Positions 53,519 to 61,751 of a stretch of 64,000 bases of DNA are shown piece after piece; within the stretch, counting starts at the first letter, position 1; each line of letters starts with the position of its first letter. The notes under the pieces were generated by a model. That model ran no database searches, was not told where the DNA came from, and was given only the letters and a program-made list of their open reading frames with translations. Made by a program: the position numbers and the translations under genes. Source of the DNA: Gemmatimonadota bacterium (GTDB lineage: Bacteria > Gemmatimonadota > Gemmatimonadetes > Gemmatimonadales > GWC2-71-9); the NCBI GenBank assembly GCA_016874005.1, contig VGVQ01000008.1:1-64000 (forward strand). Direction: 5' to 3'.

Positions 53519-54478
53519 ATGGCCCTCCCCAACCAGTCGATGGTCCTGAGCCCAATGCTGCTCCTGTCCGGCACGGCCAATCGGTCGCTGTCGGAAGAGG
53601 TTGCGGCCGAGCTCGACCAGCCGCTGTGCAAGGCCACCATCCGGCGGTTTGCCGATGGGGAGATCTTCGTCAAGATCGACGAGAACGTCCGGGGCCGGGA
53701 CGTCTACATCATTCAGCCGACCAATCCGCCCGGCGACAACCTGCTCGAGTTGCTGTTGCTGATGGATGCCGCCCGGCGGGCGAGCGCCGCTCGGATCACC
53801 GCCGTCATCCCTTACTTCGGCTACGCCCGCCAAGACCGCAAAGATCAGCCCCGGGTCGCGATCAGCGCCAAACTGATGGCGAACATGGTGTCGGTGGCCG
53901 GCGCCGATCGGGTATTGGCGGTCGATTTCCATCAGCACCAGATGCAGGGGTTCTTCGACCTCCCGGTGGATCACCTCTACGCGGCGCCGGTCTTCGTCAA
54001 CCACTACCGCCAGAAGAACCTCAAGGATCTGGTCATCGTCGCGTCCGACGTTGGCGGCGCGAAGATGGCCCGCGGGTTCGCCAACCGGCTGAACGCGGGA
54101 TTCGCCATCATCGACAAGCGCCGGGTCGCCGCCAACGTCGCCGAGGCCGTGAACGTCGTGGGTGACGTCGAGGGCAAAGACTGCATCATCCCCGACGACA
54201 TGATCGATACCGGCGGCACCATGACCGAGGGCATCCACGCCCTGAAGCGTCTCGGCGCCCGGGATATCTACGTCTGCGCCACCCATGCCCTGCTGAGCGG
54301 CCCAGCGGTCGAGCGGCTCGCCGGCGCCCCGGTCAAGGAAGTCGCCGTCACCAACTCCATCGGGATCCCCGAAACCAAGCGTTTCGAGGCCCTCACGGTG
54401 CTCTCGATCGCCGGTCTCTTGGCCAAGGCGATCGGCTACACCCATAGCGATCAGTCCGTCAGTTCGTTGTTCGATTGA
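53519..54478 (+). CDS. prs: Ribose-phosphate pyrophosphokinase (PRPP synthetase)
   Basis: Prs makes PRPP from ribose-5-phosphate and ATP for purines, pyrimidines, His and NAD. The 319 residues match class I enzymes. The ATP loop RFADGEIFVKIDENVRGRDVYIIQ, the YFGYARQDRK segment with its flexible-loop Arg, the AVDFHQHQMQGFF metal region and the PRPP-binding motif CIIPDDMIDTGGTM are visible. The canonical VDDMIDTGGT start is IPDDMIDTGG here, with both acids kept. The start at ATG 53519 fits the promoter directly upstream. It is followed by rplY. Confidence 0.97.
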   Translation: MALPNQSMVLSPMLLLSGTANRSLSEEVAAELDQPLCKATIRRFADGEIFVKIDENVRGRDVYIIQPTNPPGDNLLELLLLMDAARRASAARITAVIPYFGYARQDRKDQPRVAISAKLMANMVSVAGADRVLAVDFHQHQMQGFFDLPVDHLYAAPVFVNHYRQKNLKDLVIVASDVGGAKMARGFANRLNAGFAIIDKRRVAANVAEAVNVVGDVEGKDCIIPDDMIDTGGTMTEGIHALKRLGARDIYVCATHALLSGPAVERLAGAPVKEVAVTNSIGIPETKRFEALTVLSIAGLLAKAIGYTHSDQSVSSLFD

Positions 54479-54503
54479 ATATCGGTTTGGAAGGATAGAC
54501 CAC

Positions 54504-55181
54504 ATGGCTACCGCAGCACTTTCAGCGCAGACTCGCGCCGGCACCGGCAAGGGCAACGCCCGGAGCCTCCGGCGTCAGGGACAGGTTCCGGCCGTCGTCT
54601 ACGGCAAGGGCCGAGAACCCGAGTCGCTGGCCCTCGACGCCGTCACCTTGGAACGATTGCTCGCGAGAGTGCGGGCGGCGACCACGATCATCGATATCAC
54701 GGTTGGCGACCGCGAGCCGTTCAAGGCGCTGATCCGAGAGATCCAGCGCAATCCGGTTCGGCCCACCGACATCATCCACGTCGACCTCTATCAGGTTCGG
54801 GCCGACGAGAAAGTGTCGGTCGAGGTACCGCTCAAATTCGTGGGGACGGCCGAAGGGGTCCGCAATAGCGGCGGCATCTTCGAGATCCTCCTCCACGACC
54901 TGGAGATTCTCGTCCTCCCGACGAACATCCCCGACCACCTCGACGTCGATGTCAACGACCTCGGCCTGGGTCAGTCGCTCCACGTGAGCGACCTCGAGCT
55001 GCCCGGAATCGAGATCCTGACCGACGGAACCGTGACCGTTTGCACCGTGGTCGCGCCGAAGGTCGAGGAGCCGGCGCCTGGAGCCGTCGCCGAGGCGGCC
55101 GCGGCCCCGGCCGAGCCAGAGTTGATTCGCAAAGCCAAGCCGACCGACGAAGAAGAGGCCGAGAAGGCCGAGAAGAAGTAG
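54504..55181 (+). CDS. rplY: 50S ribosomal protein L25/CTC
   Basis: This 225-residue CTC-type L25 binds 5S rRNA through the N-terminal L25 domain (about 1-95: TRAGTGKGNARSLRRQGQVPAVVYGKG) and carries the C-terminal TL5/CTC domain (about 100-185). The tail is low-complexity (AAAAPAEPE plus acidic/basic KAKPTDEEEAEKAEKK). GGAAGGA lies 8-10 bases before ATG 54504. The prs-rplY-pth order is a common arrangement. Confidence 0.96.
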   Translation: MATAALSAQTRAGTGKGNARSLRRQGQVPAVVYGKGREPESLALDAVTLERLLARVRAATTIIDITVGDREPFKALIREIQRNPVRPTDIIHVDLYQVRADEKVSVEVPLKFVGTAEGVRNSGGIFEILLHDLEILVLPTNIPDHLDVDVNDLGLGQSLHVSDLELPGIEILTDGTVTVCTVVAPKVEEPAPGAVAEAAAAPAEPELIRKAKPTDEEEAEKAEKK

Positions 55182-55184
55182 CCG

Positions 55185-55781
55185 GTGGGTGCGACCCGCG
55201 CCATCGTGGGGCTTGGCAACCCGGGCCCCGACTACGACGGTACGCGGCACAACGTTGGGTTCGCGCTGGTGGACCATCTCGCCGCGCGCTGGGGCTTCGG
55301 CCCGTTCCGGCGAGAGGGCCCCACGCGAGTGAGCCGGGACATGGTTCGAGGGCGCGAGGTCTGGCTGCTCAAGCCCACGACATACATGAATCGCAGCGGC
55401 GCCGCGCTGGTGGCCCTGCGGGAAGAACCCAGCTTCGACCCCGCCACCGACCTGTTGGTGGTGGTGGACGAGGCCGCGCTTCCGGTCGGCCGGTTTCGGC
55501 TCCGAAGCAAGGGCTCGGCTGGCGGGCACAACGGGCTCAGGAGCGTTGAGGGCGCGCTCCAGGGCCAGGACTATGCCCGACTCCGCATCGGAGTCGGACC
55601 GGTCCCACCCGACTACGACGACATGGCGGATTTCGTGCTCGATCGCTTCGAGCCGGATGAAGCCAGAGCGATAGATGAACTGCTCGACCCCGCGGCCGAC
55701 GCCGTCGAAACCTGGCTCGAGTTCGGGATCGAGATCGCGATGACGAGGCACAACCGGACCGGGCCATCACCGAGCCCCTAA
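55185..55781 (+). CDS. pth: Peptidyl-tRNA hydrolase
   Basis: Pth frees peptidyl-tRNA dropped from ribosomes. The 198 residues hold GLGNPG (N12), the catalytic His in TRHNVGF (H22), [10 protein letters not shown] (N69) and GGHNGLRS (H115). The catalytic Asp (D95) is in VVVDEAAL, where most Pth proteins have HDDLD, so the preceding His is replaced by Val. The start is GTG 55185, three bases after the rplY stop. The hppA ATG lies 11 bases beyond its stop. Confidence 0.95.
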   Translation: MGATRAIVGLGNPGPDYDGTRHNVGFALVDHLAARWGFGPFRREGPTRVSRDMVRGREVWLLKPTTYMNRSGAALVALREEPSFDPATDLLVVVDEAALPVGRFRLRSKGSAGGHNGLRSVEGALQGQDYARLRIGVGPVPPDYDDMADFVLDRFEPDEARAIDELLDPAADAVETWLEFGIEIAMTRHNRTGPSPSP

Positions 55782-55792
55782 CACTGCGACCA

Positions 55793-57859
55793 ATGATGAC
55801 CGAGAACCTCACTCTCTACGCACTGATCATCGGCCTGCTGGGCCTCGGCGCCACGGTTGCCACCTTCCTGAGCGTCAAACGGGCCGCCGACGGCAGCCAG
55901 GTCATGAAGGATCTCGCCGAGCAGATCCACATCGGCGCGATGGCGTTCCTCAAAGCCGAATATCGAATCCTGATTCCGTTCCTCACCGTCGTCGCCGTGC
56001 TGTTGGGGTGGGCGATCGACTTCAAGACCGGGATCGCCTACGCGTTCGGCGGTCTCTGCTCGATCGCCAGCGGCTGGATCGGGATGCAAGGTGCCACGGC
56101 CGCCAACGTCCGGACCGCGGAGGCCGCCAGGGCGAGTGGGCAGGCCAAGGCGCTCCAACTGGCCTTCTCCGGCGGCTCGGTCATGGGACTCGCGGTGGCC
56201 TCGCTGGGCCTCGCGGGGGTCTCGATCGTCTTCATGTTCCTCGGCCGCGACGAGGTCTCCGGCAACGTCAAGGCGTTCTCGGAGATCATCTCCGGGTTCG
56301 CGATGGGCGCCTCGTCGATCGCGTTGTTCGCCCGGGTCGGTGGCGGGATCTACACCAAGGCCGCCGACGTCGGCGCCGACCTGGTTGGCAAGGTCGAAGC
56401 CGGGATCCCGGAGGACGACCCCCGGAACCCGGCGACGATCGCCGACAACGTCGGCGACAACGTCGGCGACGTGGCCGGTCTCGGCGCCGACATCTTCGAG
56501 AGCTATGTCGGGGCGATCATCGCCACCGTGGCCCTGGCGGCCACCGCGACCGAGATCACCGACGGGTCGCGAACCACGGCGATGCTGCTCCCCGTGGGCT
56601 ATACCGCCGCGGGGTTAGTCGCCTCGTTGCTGGGGATCGGGACCATGCGGCTGCTCTCCGGCGGCAATCCGGCCAGCGCGCTGCGGTACGTCGCGCTCAT
56701 CGCCGCCGGTTTCTTCCTCGTCTTCGCCTACCTGTTGACCGGGGCGATGCCGCTCGCCATGGTCGACTCGGCCGGTGCCCCGTTGCCGGCGATGGGCCCG
56801 TTCTGGTCGGTGCTCGCCGGCACCTTGGCGGGGATTCTGATCGGCTTGGCGACCGAGTACTACACCGCGAGCAAGCCGGTCGAGCGGATCGCCGACTCGT
56901 CGCGGACCGGCCCGGCCACCAACATCATCGCCGGCCTCGCGGTCGGAATGCAGTCGTGCATCATCCCGGTGCTGTTGATCTGCGGGGCCACCTTCGTGGC
57001 CTACTCAATGGCGGGTCTCTACGGGATCTCGATCGCGGCGGTGGGCATGTTGGCGACGGTCGGCGTCACCATGACCGTGGACGCCTACGGGCCGATCTCC
57101 GACAACGCCGGCGGGATCGCCGAGATGAGCCATCTCGGCAAGGACGTTCGGAAGATCACCGATGGGCTCGATGCCCTCGGCAATACCACCGCCGCGATGG
57201 GCAAGGGCTTCGCCATCGGGTCGGCGGCGCTCACCGCGCTGGCCCTCTTCAGCGCCTACGCCACCGCGGTCGGGCTCCATGACACCGGCCTCAACTTGAT
57301 CGACCCGATGGTGGTCATCGGGCTGTTCATCGGTGGGGTGATGCCGTTCTTCGTCGGCGCTTCGACGATGACCGCGGTCGGCCGAGCCGCCCAAGGGATG
57401 GTCGAGGAAGTCCGCCGGCAGTTCCGCGAGATCCCCGGGCTGCTCGAGGGCAAGCCGGGTGTCAAGCCCGATAGCGCCCCGTCCGCCGAGATCTCCACCA
57501 ACGCGGCGCTCAAAGAGATGATCGTCCCAGGCGTCGCGGCCATTCTCCTACCGGTACTGACCGGATCGATTCTCGGCGTGAAGGCGTTAGGCGGCCTCCT
57601 GGCGGGGGCCACGGTGACCGGGGTCATGATGGCGCTCTTCATGGCCAATGCCGGCGGCGCGTGGGACAATGCCAAGAAATTCATCGAGGGCGGTGCCCAC
57701 GGGGGTAAGGGCTCCGACCCCCACAAGGCGGCCGTGGTGGGCGACACCGTCGGTGACCCCTTCAAGGACACCTCCGGTCCGGCGATGAACATCCTGATCA
57801 AGCTGATGAGCGTCGTCTCGCTGGTCCTGGCGCCCTGGTTCGCCAGCTTGGGTCGCTAG
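55793..57859 (+). CDS. hppA: Membrane-bound proton- or sodium-translocating pyrophosphatase
   Basis: HppA couples pyrophosphate hydrolysis to ion pumping across the inner membrane. The 688 residues have about 16 spans and the hallmark cytoplasmic loop [38 protein letters not shown]. The signature [18 protein letters not shown] has Ala where K+-independent enzymes have Lys, marking the K+-dependent subfamily. Whether it pumps H+ or Na+ cannot be settled by eye. ATG 55793 is 11 bases after the pth stop and lacks a strong ribosome site. A hairpin follows. Confidence 0.96.
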   Translation: MMTENLTLYALIIGLLGLGATVATFLSVKRAADGSQVMKDLAEQIHIGAMAFLKAEYRILIPFLTVVAVLLGWAIDFKTGIAYAFGGLCSIASGWIGMQGATAANVRTAEAARASGQAKALQLAFSGGSVMGLAVASLGLAGVSIVFMFLGRDEVSGNVKAFSEIISGFAMGASSIALFARVGGGIYTKAADVGADLVGKVEAGIPEDDPRNPATIADNVGDNVGDVAGLGADIFESYVGAIIATVALAATATEITDGSRTTAMLLPVGYTAAGLVASLLGIGTMRLLSGGNPASALRYVALIAAGFFLVFAYLLTGAMPLAMVDSAGAPLPAMGPFWSVLAGTLAGILIGLATEYYTASKPVERIADSSRTGPATNIIAGLAVGMQSCIIPVLLICGATFVAYSMAGLYGISIAAVGMLATVGVTMTVDAYGPISDNAGGIAEMSHLGKDVRKITDGLDALGNTTAAMGKGFAIGSAALTALALFSAYATAVGLHDTGLNLIDPMVVIGLFIGGVMPFFVGASTMTAVGRAAQGMVEEVRRQFREIPGLLEGKPGVKPDSAPSAEISTNAALKEMIVPGVAAILLPVLTGSILGVKALGGLLAGATVTGVMMALFMANAGGAWDNAKKFIEGGAHGGKGSDPHKAAVVGDTVGDPFKDTSGPAMNILIKLMSVVSLVLAPWFASLGR

Positions 57860-57874
57860 ATCGCTCGCATTCGG

Positions 57875-57902
57875 GGGCGGCGCGCTCGCTGGCGCGTCGC
57901 CC
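57875..57902 (+). terminator. GC-rich hairpin after hppA, no T-tract
   Basis: GGGCGGCGCG (57875-57884) pairs with CGCGTCGCCC (57893-57902) over an 8-base loop, with one G-U pair. It sits 15 bp after the hppA stop and before ychF. It lacks a downstream U run, so it may act with Rho or only stabilise the 3' end. Confidence 0.4.
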
Positions 57903-57932
57903 TCCCGCCTCCCCGCCCTGGACTTCCAACCC

Positions 57933-59030
57933 ATGCTGCGCCTCGGTATCGTCGGGCTCCCGAACGTCGGGAAGTCCACCCTCTTCAACGCCCTCACCTC
58001 GGCCAAGGCCCTGGTGGCCAACTACCCGTTTGCCACCATCGAACCGAACACCGGCGTCGTCGAGGTTCCCGACCAACGCCTTGCGGGGATCGCCGAATTC
58101 GTCAAGCCGCAGCGGATGGTCCCGGCCACGGTGGAGTTCGTCGACATCGCCGGCCTCGTCAAGGGGGCCGCCGAGGGCGAGGGGCTCGGCAATCAGTTCC
58201 TGGCGAACATCCGTGAGGTCGACGCCATCGTTCAGGTGATCCGGTGTTTCGACGATGACGACATCCAGCACGTCATGGGGTCGGTCGACCCGGTGCGCGA
58301 TCGGGAGGTAATCAACCTCGAGTTGGGGCTCGCCGACCTCGCCTCGGTCGAGAAACGGCTCGACAAGGCCGCTCGGACCGCCAAGTCCGGCGATGCCCAG
58401 GCCAGGGTCGAGACCCGTCTCCTGGAAACGCTGAAAGAGGCGCTTTCGGAGGGCCGACCCGCCCGGGAGGTCGTCCCCTCCCCCGAGGACCGGCCACTCT
58501 TCGACCAGCTCAACTTGCTCACCGCGAAGCCGGTGCTGTACGCCGCCAACGTCGGTGAGCAAGAAGCGAATAGCGGGAATACCCACGTGAGTCGCCTGGC
58601 GGCGGCGATTCGGGAGTCGGGCGAACCCGGCGAGGTGGTGTTGTTCTCCGCCAAGGTCGAAATGGAGCTGGCCGAACTTCCTCCCGAGGATCGGCCCGAA
58701 TTCCTCGACTCCCTCGGTCTCGCCGAATCGGGGCTCGACCGGCTCGCCCGGGCGGCGTACCACCTGCTCGGCCTCCGCAGCTACTTCACTGCCGGCGAGA
58801 AAGAAGTGCGGGCCTGGACCATCCGGGCTGGTGAACGAGCCCCCCGGGCGGCCGGGGTGATCCACACCGACTTCGAGAAGGGCTTCATTCGAGCCGAAAC
58901 GGTCGGGTTCGCCGATTTCATTCGAGTCGGTGGCTGGAAACCCGCGAGGGAACAGGGGCTGGTTCGATCGGAGGGCAGGGAATACGTCGTCGCCGACGGC
59001 GATGTTCTGCTGTTTCGCTTCAACGTCTAG
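57933..59030 (+). CDS. ychF: Redox-regulated ATPase/GTPase YchF
   Basis: YchF is a conserved Obg-family P-loop ATPase (365 residues) that binds ribosomes and affects stress responses. The P-loop is GLPNVGKST (8-16). G2/G3 is FVDIAGLVKGAAEGEGLGNQFL, and the usual NKxD is replaced by the NVGE type seen in ANVGEQEANSG, the ATP-preferring mark of YchF. A helical coiled-coil arm and the C-terminal TGS domain (FTAGEKEVRAWTIRAG...) follow. Its TAG shares the bases CTAG with the stop of the MOSC gene. Confidence 0.97.
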   Translation: MLRLGIVGLPNVGKSTLFNALTSAKALVANYPFATIEPNTGVVEVPDQRLAGIAEFVKPQRMVPATVEFVDIAGLVKGAAEGEGLGNQFLANIREVDAIVQVIRCFDDDDIQHVMGSVDPVRDREVINLELGLADLASVEKRLDKAARTAKSGDAQARVETRLLETLKEALSEGRPAREVVPSPEDRPLFDQLNLLTAKPVLYAANVGEQEANSGNTHVSRLAAAIRESGEPGEVVLFSAKVEMELAELPPEDRPEFLDSLGLAESGLDRLARAAYHLLGLRSYFTAGEKEVRAWTIRAGERAPRAAGVIHTDFEKGFIRAETVGFADFIRVGGWKPAREQGLVRSEGREYVVADGDVLLFRFNV

Positions 59031-59671
59031 CCGAGCTTGGCCCTCCAATCGGCCAACAAAGCCGGACACCCAGCGAGGAGCCGAGCCTCGTCCCGTCGCT
59101 CGGCTCGCTCCCGATAAACTCGGCTCGCCCGGATGATGGGCCACTGGGGATAGGGACGGTCGAGCAGGACGACATCGACGCCCGCTTCGAGCCAGCCCTC
59201 GACCTTGACCCGGAGGTACCAGCCCGATCGCGCCGTCTCGTTGACTCGGGCGATGAGCCCCGGACGCCCGTGACGCCGCTCGAGATTGGCGCAAGGCATC
59301 CTGGGACCCGACACTTCGAGCCGCACCGACCCGAGCTGGTAGATGTCTCCGACCGCGACGGTGCTTTCATCGAGACCGCTGATCGTCAGGTTCTCGCCGA
59401 AGCCACCCGGCCCGAGGGCTTTGGTTCCCCATTCGGCCCGCCAGCCTGGATAGTGAGAGGCCGAGTAGCCCAGGAGGGCCCGCTCGGGCCCTCCATGCAC
59501 CCGCCGGTTGACTTGGGCATCACCGTCGAGGCCCTCGAATCCCGCCCAGACCCGCCCGTGGACCGGTTCCTTCCAGATTGCACTCGTCCACGATCGAGCC
59601 GGCGAGTCCGCAGTGGCAGGCGGGTGGGAGGTCCGGGGCTGGCCGGTTTGTATCGATTCAACACGAGGCAT
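59027..59671 (-). CDS. MOSC-domain protein (YiiM-like)
   Basis: This 214-residue protein has the MOSC beta-barrel fold of YiiM/molybdenum-cofactor sulfurase C-terminal domains. The sequence has GDAQVNRRVHGGPERALLGYS, a GPGGFGENLTISGLDES motif and the conserved Cys in SGPRMPCANLERR, which would take part in sulfur or Mo-cofactor chemistry. YiiM reduces N-hydroxylated bases; the role here is inferred. The ATG at 59671 gives extra N-terminal residues (about 35) that are less conserved; a later start is possible. It converges with ychF. Confidence 0.8.
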   Translation of the reverse strand: MPRVESIQTGQPRTSHPPATADSPARSWTSAIWKEPVHGRVWAGFEGLDGDAQVNRRVHGGPERALLGYSASHYPGWRAEWGTKALGPGGFGENLTISGLDESTVAVGDIYQLGSVRLEVSGPRMPCANLERRHGRPGLIARVNETARSGWYLRVKVEGWLEAGVDVVLLDRPYPQWPIIRASRVYRERAERRDEARLLAGCPALLADWRAKLG

Positions 59672-59820
59672 TGGACCGCCTCCACGCGGACCCGACCGGT
59701 ACGGGCAAAGCCGTTGCGCTACAACGACCTAGCTGCTAGGTTTCCGGCGCTCGACAAACTAACCTCCCTGCCCCTCCGCACCCAGGGGTAGGGCGCCCAT
59801 CAGACCAAAGGACGGCGTGC

Positions 59821-60174
59821 ATGGCCAAACCCTACGAGGTGGTCTACATCTTCGACCCAGCCCTCGACGATGAGACCATCAACTCCAAGCTCACCAACTT
59901 CAACGCCTTGATTCAGGCCCCGGGCGCCGACGCCCCCCAGCTGAACCACTGGGGCCGCCGCACCTTGGCCTATCCGATCAAGCGGCGGGACACCGGATAC
60001 TACGTCGTGGCGACATTCACGACCGATCCGACCCAGCTCCCCGAGTTCGAACGGGCCATCAAGCTGGACGAGGGCGTGCTCCGTCACCTCGTGGTGCTGA
60101 ACGAAGAACCCCCGACACCGGCGAACTACGCCGCGGTCAAGCCTGCCGATGCCGAAGAGGAGGATGACGAATGA
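59821..60174 (+). CDS. rpsF: 30S ribosomal protein S6
   Basis: This 117-residue S6 has the RRM-like fold: [19 protein letters not shown], the [25 protein letters not shown] strand and an acidic tail (EEEDDE). It pairs with S18 on the 30S platform. AAAGGA precedes ATG 59821. It overlaps rpsR by ATGA (60171-60174). No ssb gene lies between rpsF and rpsR, in contrast to many bacteria. Confidence 0.97.
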   Translation: MAKPYEVVYIFDPALDDETINSKLTNFNALIQAPGADAPQLNHWGRRTLAYPIKRRDTGYYVVATFTTDPTQLPEFERAIKLDEGVLRHLVVLNEEPPTPANYAAVKPADAEEEDDE

Positions 60175-60392
60175 GCCGCCACCGGAAGGGAGACCCGCTC
60201 GCGGAGTTGCGGATTCGGGTCGTCGACTACAAGGATGAGAAGCTGTTGGCCCGCTTCCTCACCGACCGGGGCAAGATCCTGCCCCGACGGCTGAGCGGTG
60301 TCACGGCCCGGCACCAGCGACAGTTGGCGGTTGCCATCAAGCGGGCGCGGTACCTGGCCCTCCTTCCATACATCAAGGGGTACAGCGGCTGA
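60171..60392 (+). CDS. rpsR: 30S ribosomal protein S18
   Basis: This 73-residue S18 binds S6 and 16S rRNA on the 30S platform. The core [49 protein letters not shown] is fully typical. There is no Cys in the N-terminal region, so this is the zinc-independent form. It overlaps rpsF by four bases and the next gene's ATG by one (TGATG). Confidence 0.97.
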   Translation: MSRHRKGDPLAELRIRVVDYKDEKLLARFLTDRGKILPRRLSGVTARHQRQLAVAIKRARYLALLPYIKGYSG

Positions 60393-61324
60393 TGGTTGAC
60401 CTCGCGGCGCCCCAGAGCGAGGGGCGCCGCCCCGCGCTTGGCACCGCATTCGCCCTGGCGGCGTTCCTTTCGGTGGCGCCGCCATTGTTGCTCCTTACCC
60501 CCCTCAGTCTGTTGCTGCTCTTCTCGCGACCACGAACCGGCCGCGAGTGGTTCTGGATCGTCGCCAGCGCCGCCGGGGTGGTTCGGTTCTCGTCGGCGGA
60601 CGGGAACCTCGTCGCCGCCTTCGGGGCATTTGCCGGCGCTGGCTTCCTGGCCGCAACCCACCTCCTCCGGAACCAGTCGGCGGTCATCCGGGGCCTCGTC
60701 GCGATCGTGGTGGCAGCCGCCCTGGTGGGCGCCTGGACCTGGCAGGGACCGATCGATTTCGGCGAGGTCGACCGGCAGCTCGAAGCGAGCCTTCGGGAGA
60801 CCCTTCCAGCCACCCTCAGGTACGCTCCGGCGGCCCAGATCACCGCGGCCGTGGCGGCGATCCCGCTCTTCGTGCACCTGGTGCCGGGTTTGGTCGCGCT
60901 TCAGGCCCTCGTTGGCCTCGGGCTGGCGTGGCGCTGGTATCATCGGGTCGCCGAGGCCCCCCTCGGCCCGCCCGCGGCCCCGCTGGCGGCGTTCCGGTTC
61001 CCGGATCCCCTCGTTTGGGGTGCTATCTTGTCCCTGGCATTGAGCTTGGTTCCCTTGGGGCCGGTTTGGTCCAGGGTCGTTCACAACGCCCTGGTGGTCT
61101 GGGGCGGTCTCTACGCCGTTCGGGGCCTGGCGGTGATCGCCGCGGCGACCCAAACCTGGTCCCTACCGGCGAAGATCCTCCTCGGCGGCCTGTCGTTCCT
61201 GGCACTCCCGGTGGCGACCGGCTCGATCGTCACCCTTGGGCTGGCCGATGTGTGGGTCGATTTCCGACGCCGAGCGGCGTCTCAATCAGAAGGAAGGAAC
61301 TCCGATGGAAGTCATTCTTCGTGA
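60392..61324 (+). CDS. DUF2232-family membrane protein
   Basis: This 310-residue multi-pass protein (about eight hydrophobic spans, starting after residue 16) lies between rpsR and rplI, the usual place of DUF2232 genes. No catalytic motif is visible, but DUF2232 proteins have been tied to membrane or division processes in some bacteria. The ATG overlaps the rpsR stop by one base, and its end overlaps rplI by 20 bases. The function is unknown. Confidence 0.8.
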   Translation: MVDLAAPQSEGRRPALGTAFALAAFLSVAPPLLLLTPLSLLLLFSRPRTGREWFWIVASAAGVVRFSSADGNLVAAFGAFAGAGFLAATHLLRNQSAVIRGLVAIVVAAALVGAWTWQGPIDFGEVDRQLEASLRETLPATLRYAPAAQITAAVAAIPLFVHLVPGLVALQALVGLGLAWRWYHRVAEAPLGPPAAPLAAFRFPDPLVWGAILSLALSLVPLGPVWSRVVHNALVVWGGLYAVRGLAVIAAATQTWSLPAKILLGGLSFLALPVATGSIVTLGLADVWVDFRRRAASQSEGRNSDGSHSS

Positions 61325-61748
61325 AGACGTGAAGGACCTCGGTGCCGCCGGCGCGCTGGTGAAGGTCAAACCGGGCTACGCTCGGAACTACCTCTTGCCC
61401 CGCGGCTTGGCCTACGAGGCGACCGAGGGCAACAAGCGACGGATCGAGAACGAGCGCCGGGCCCGGACCGCCAAGGCCGCCGCCGAAAAGGGCGAGGCCC
61501 AGGCGCTGGCGGCCAAGCTCGCCACGGCTCACCTCAAGTTGAAAGCCAAGGCCGGCGACGGCGACCGACTCTTCGGATCGATCACCACGGCCGACTTGGC
61601 GGAGGCGCTCCAGAAAGCCGGTTTCTCGGTCGACAAACGGAGGATCGAGCTCGAGCACCCAATCAAATCCCTCGGGTTCCACTCGATATCGGTGCGGATT
61701 CACCAGGACGTGACGGCCGAGGTCAAGGTCACGGTCGAGCAGGAATAG
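61305..61748 (+). CDS. rplI: 50S ribosomal protein L9
   Basis: This 147-residue L9 has the N-terminal domain (MEVILREDVKDLGAAGALVKVKPGYARNYLLPRGLAYEAT), a long connecting helix rich in Glu, Lys and Ala, and a C-terminal RNA-binding domain containing DGDRLFGSITTADLAEAL. ATG 61305 has AAGGAAGGA upstream. It overlaps the DUF2232 end by 20 bases and is followed at three bases by the DAK2-DegV gene. Confidence 0.97.
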   Translation: MEVILREDVKDLGAAGALVKVKPGYARNYLLPRGLAYEATEGNKRRIENERRARTAKAAAEKGEAQALAAKLATAHLKLKAKAGDGDRLFGSITTADLAEALQKAGFSVDKRRIELEHPIKSLGFHSISVRIHQDVTAEVKVTVEQE

Positions 61749-61751
61749 CCG

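Noticed and set aside
8999-57592. CGTTAGGC as integron attC sites
   Set aside because: The core resembles attC R' (GTTRRRY), but copies are single, mostly inside conserved genes, and lack a paired RYYYAAC arm at attC distance. No integrase is present.
59821-60392. A missing or broken ssb between rpsF and rpsR
   Set aside because: The two genes overlap by ATGA with no room for ssb; this arrangement occurs in other bacteria and is not a deletion scar.
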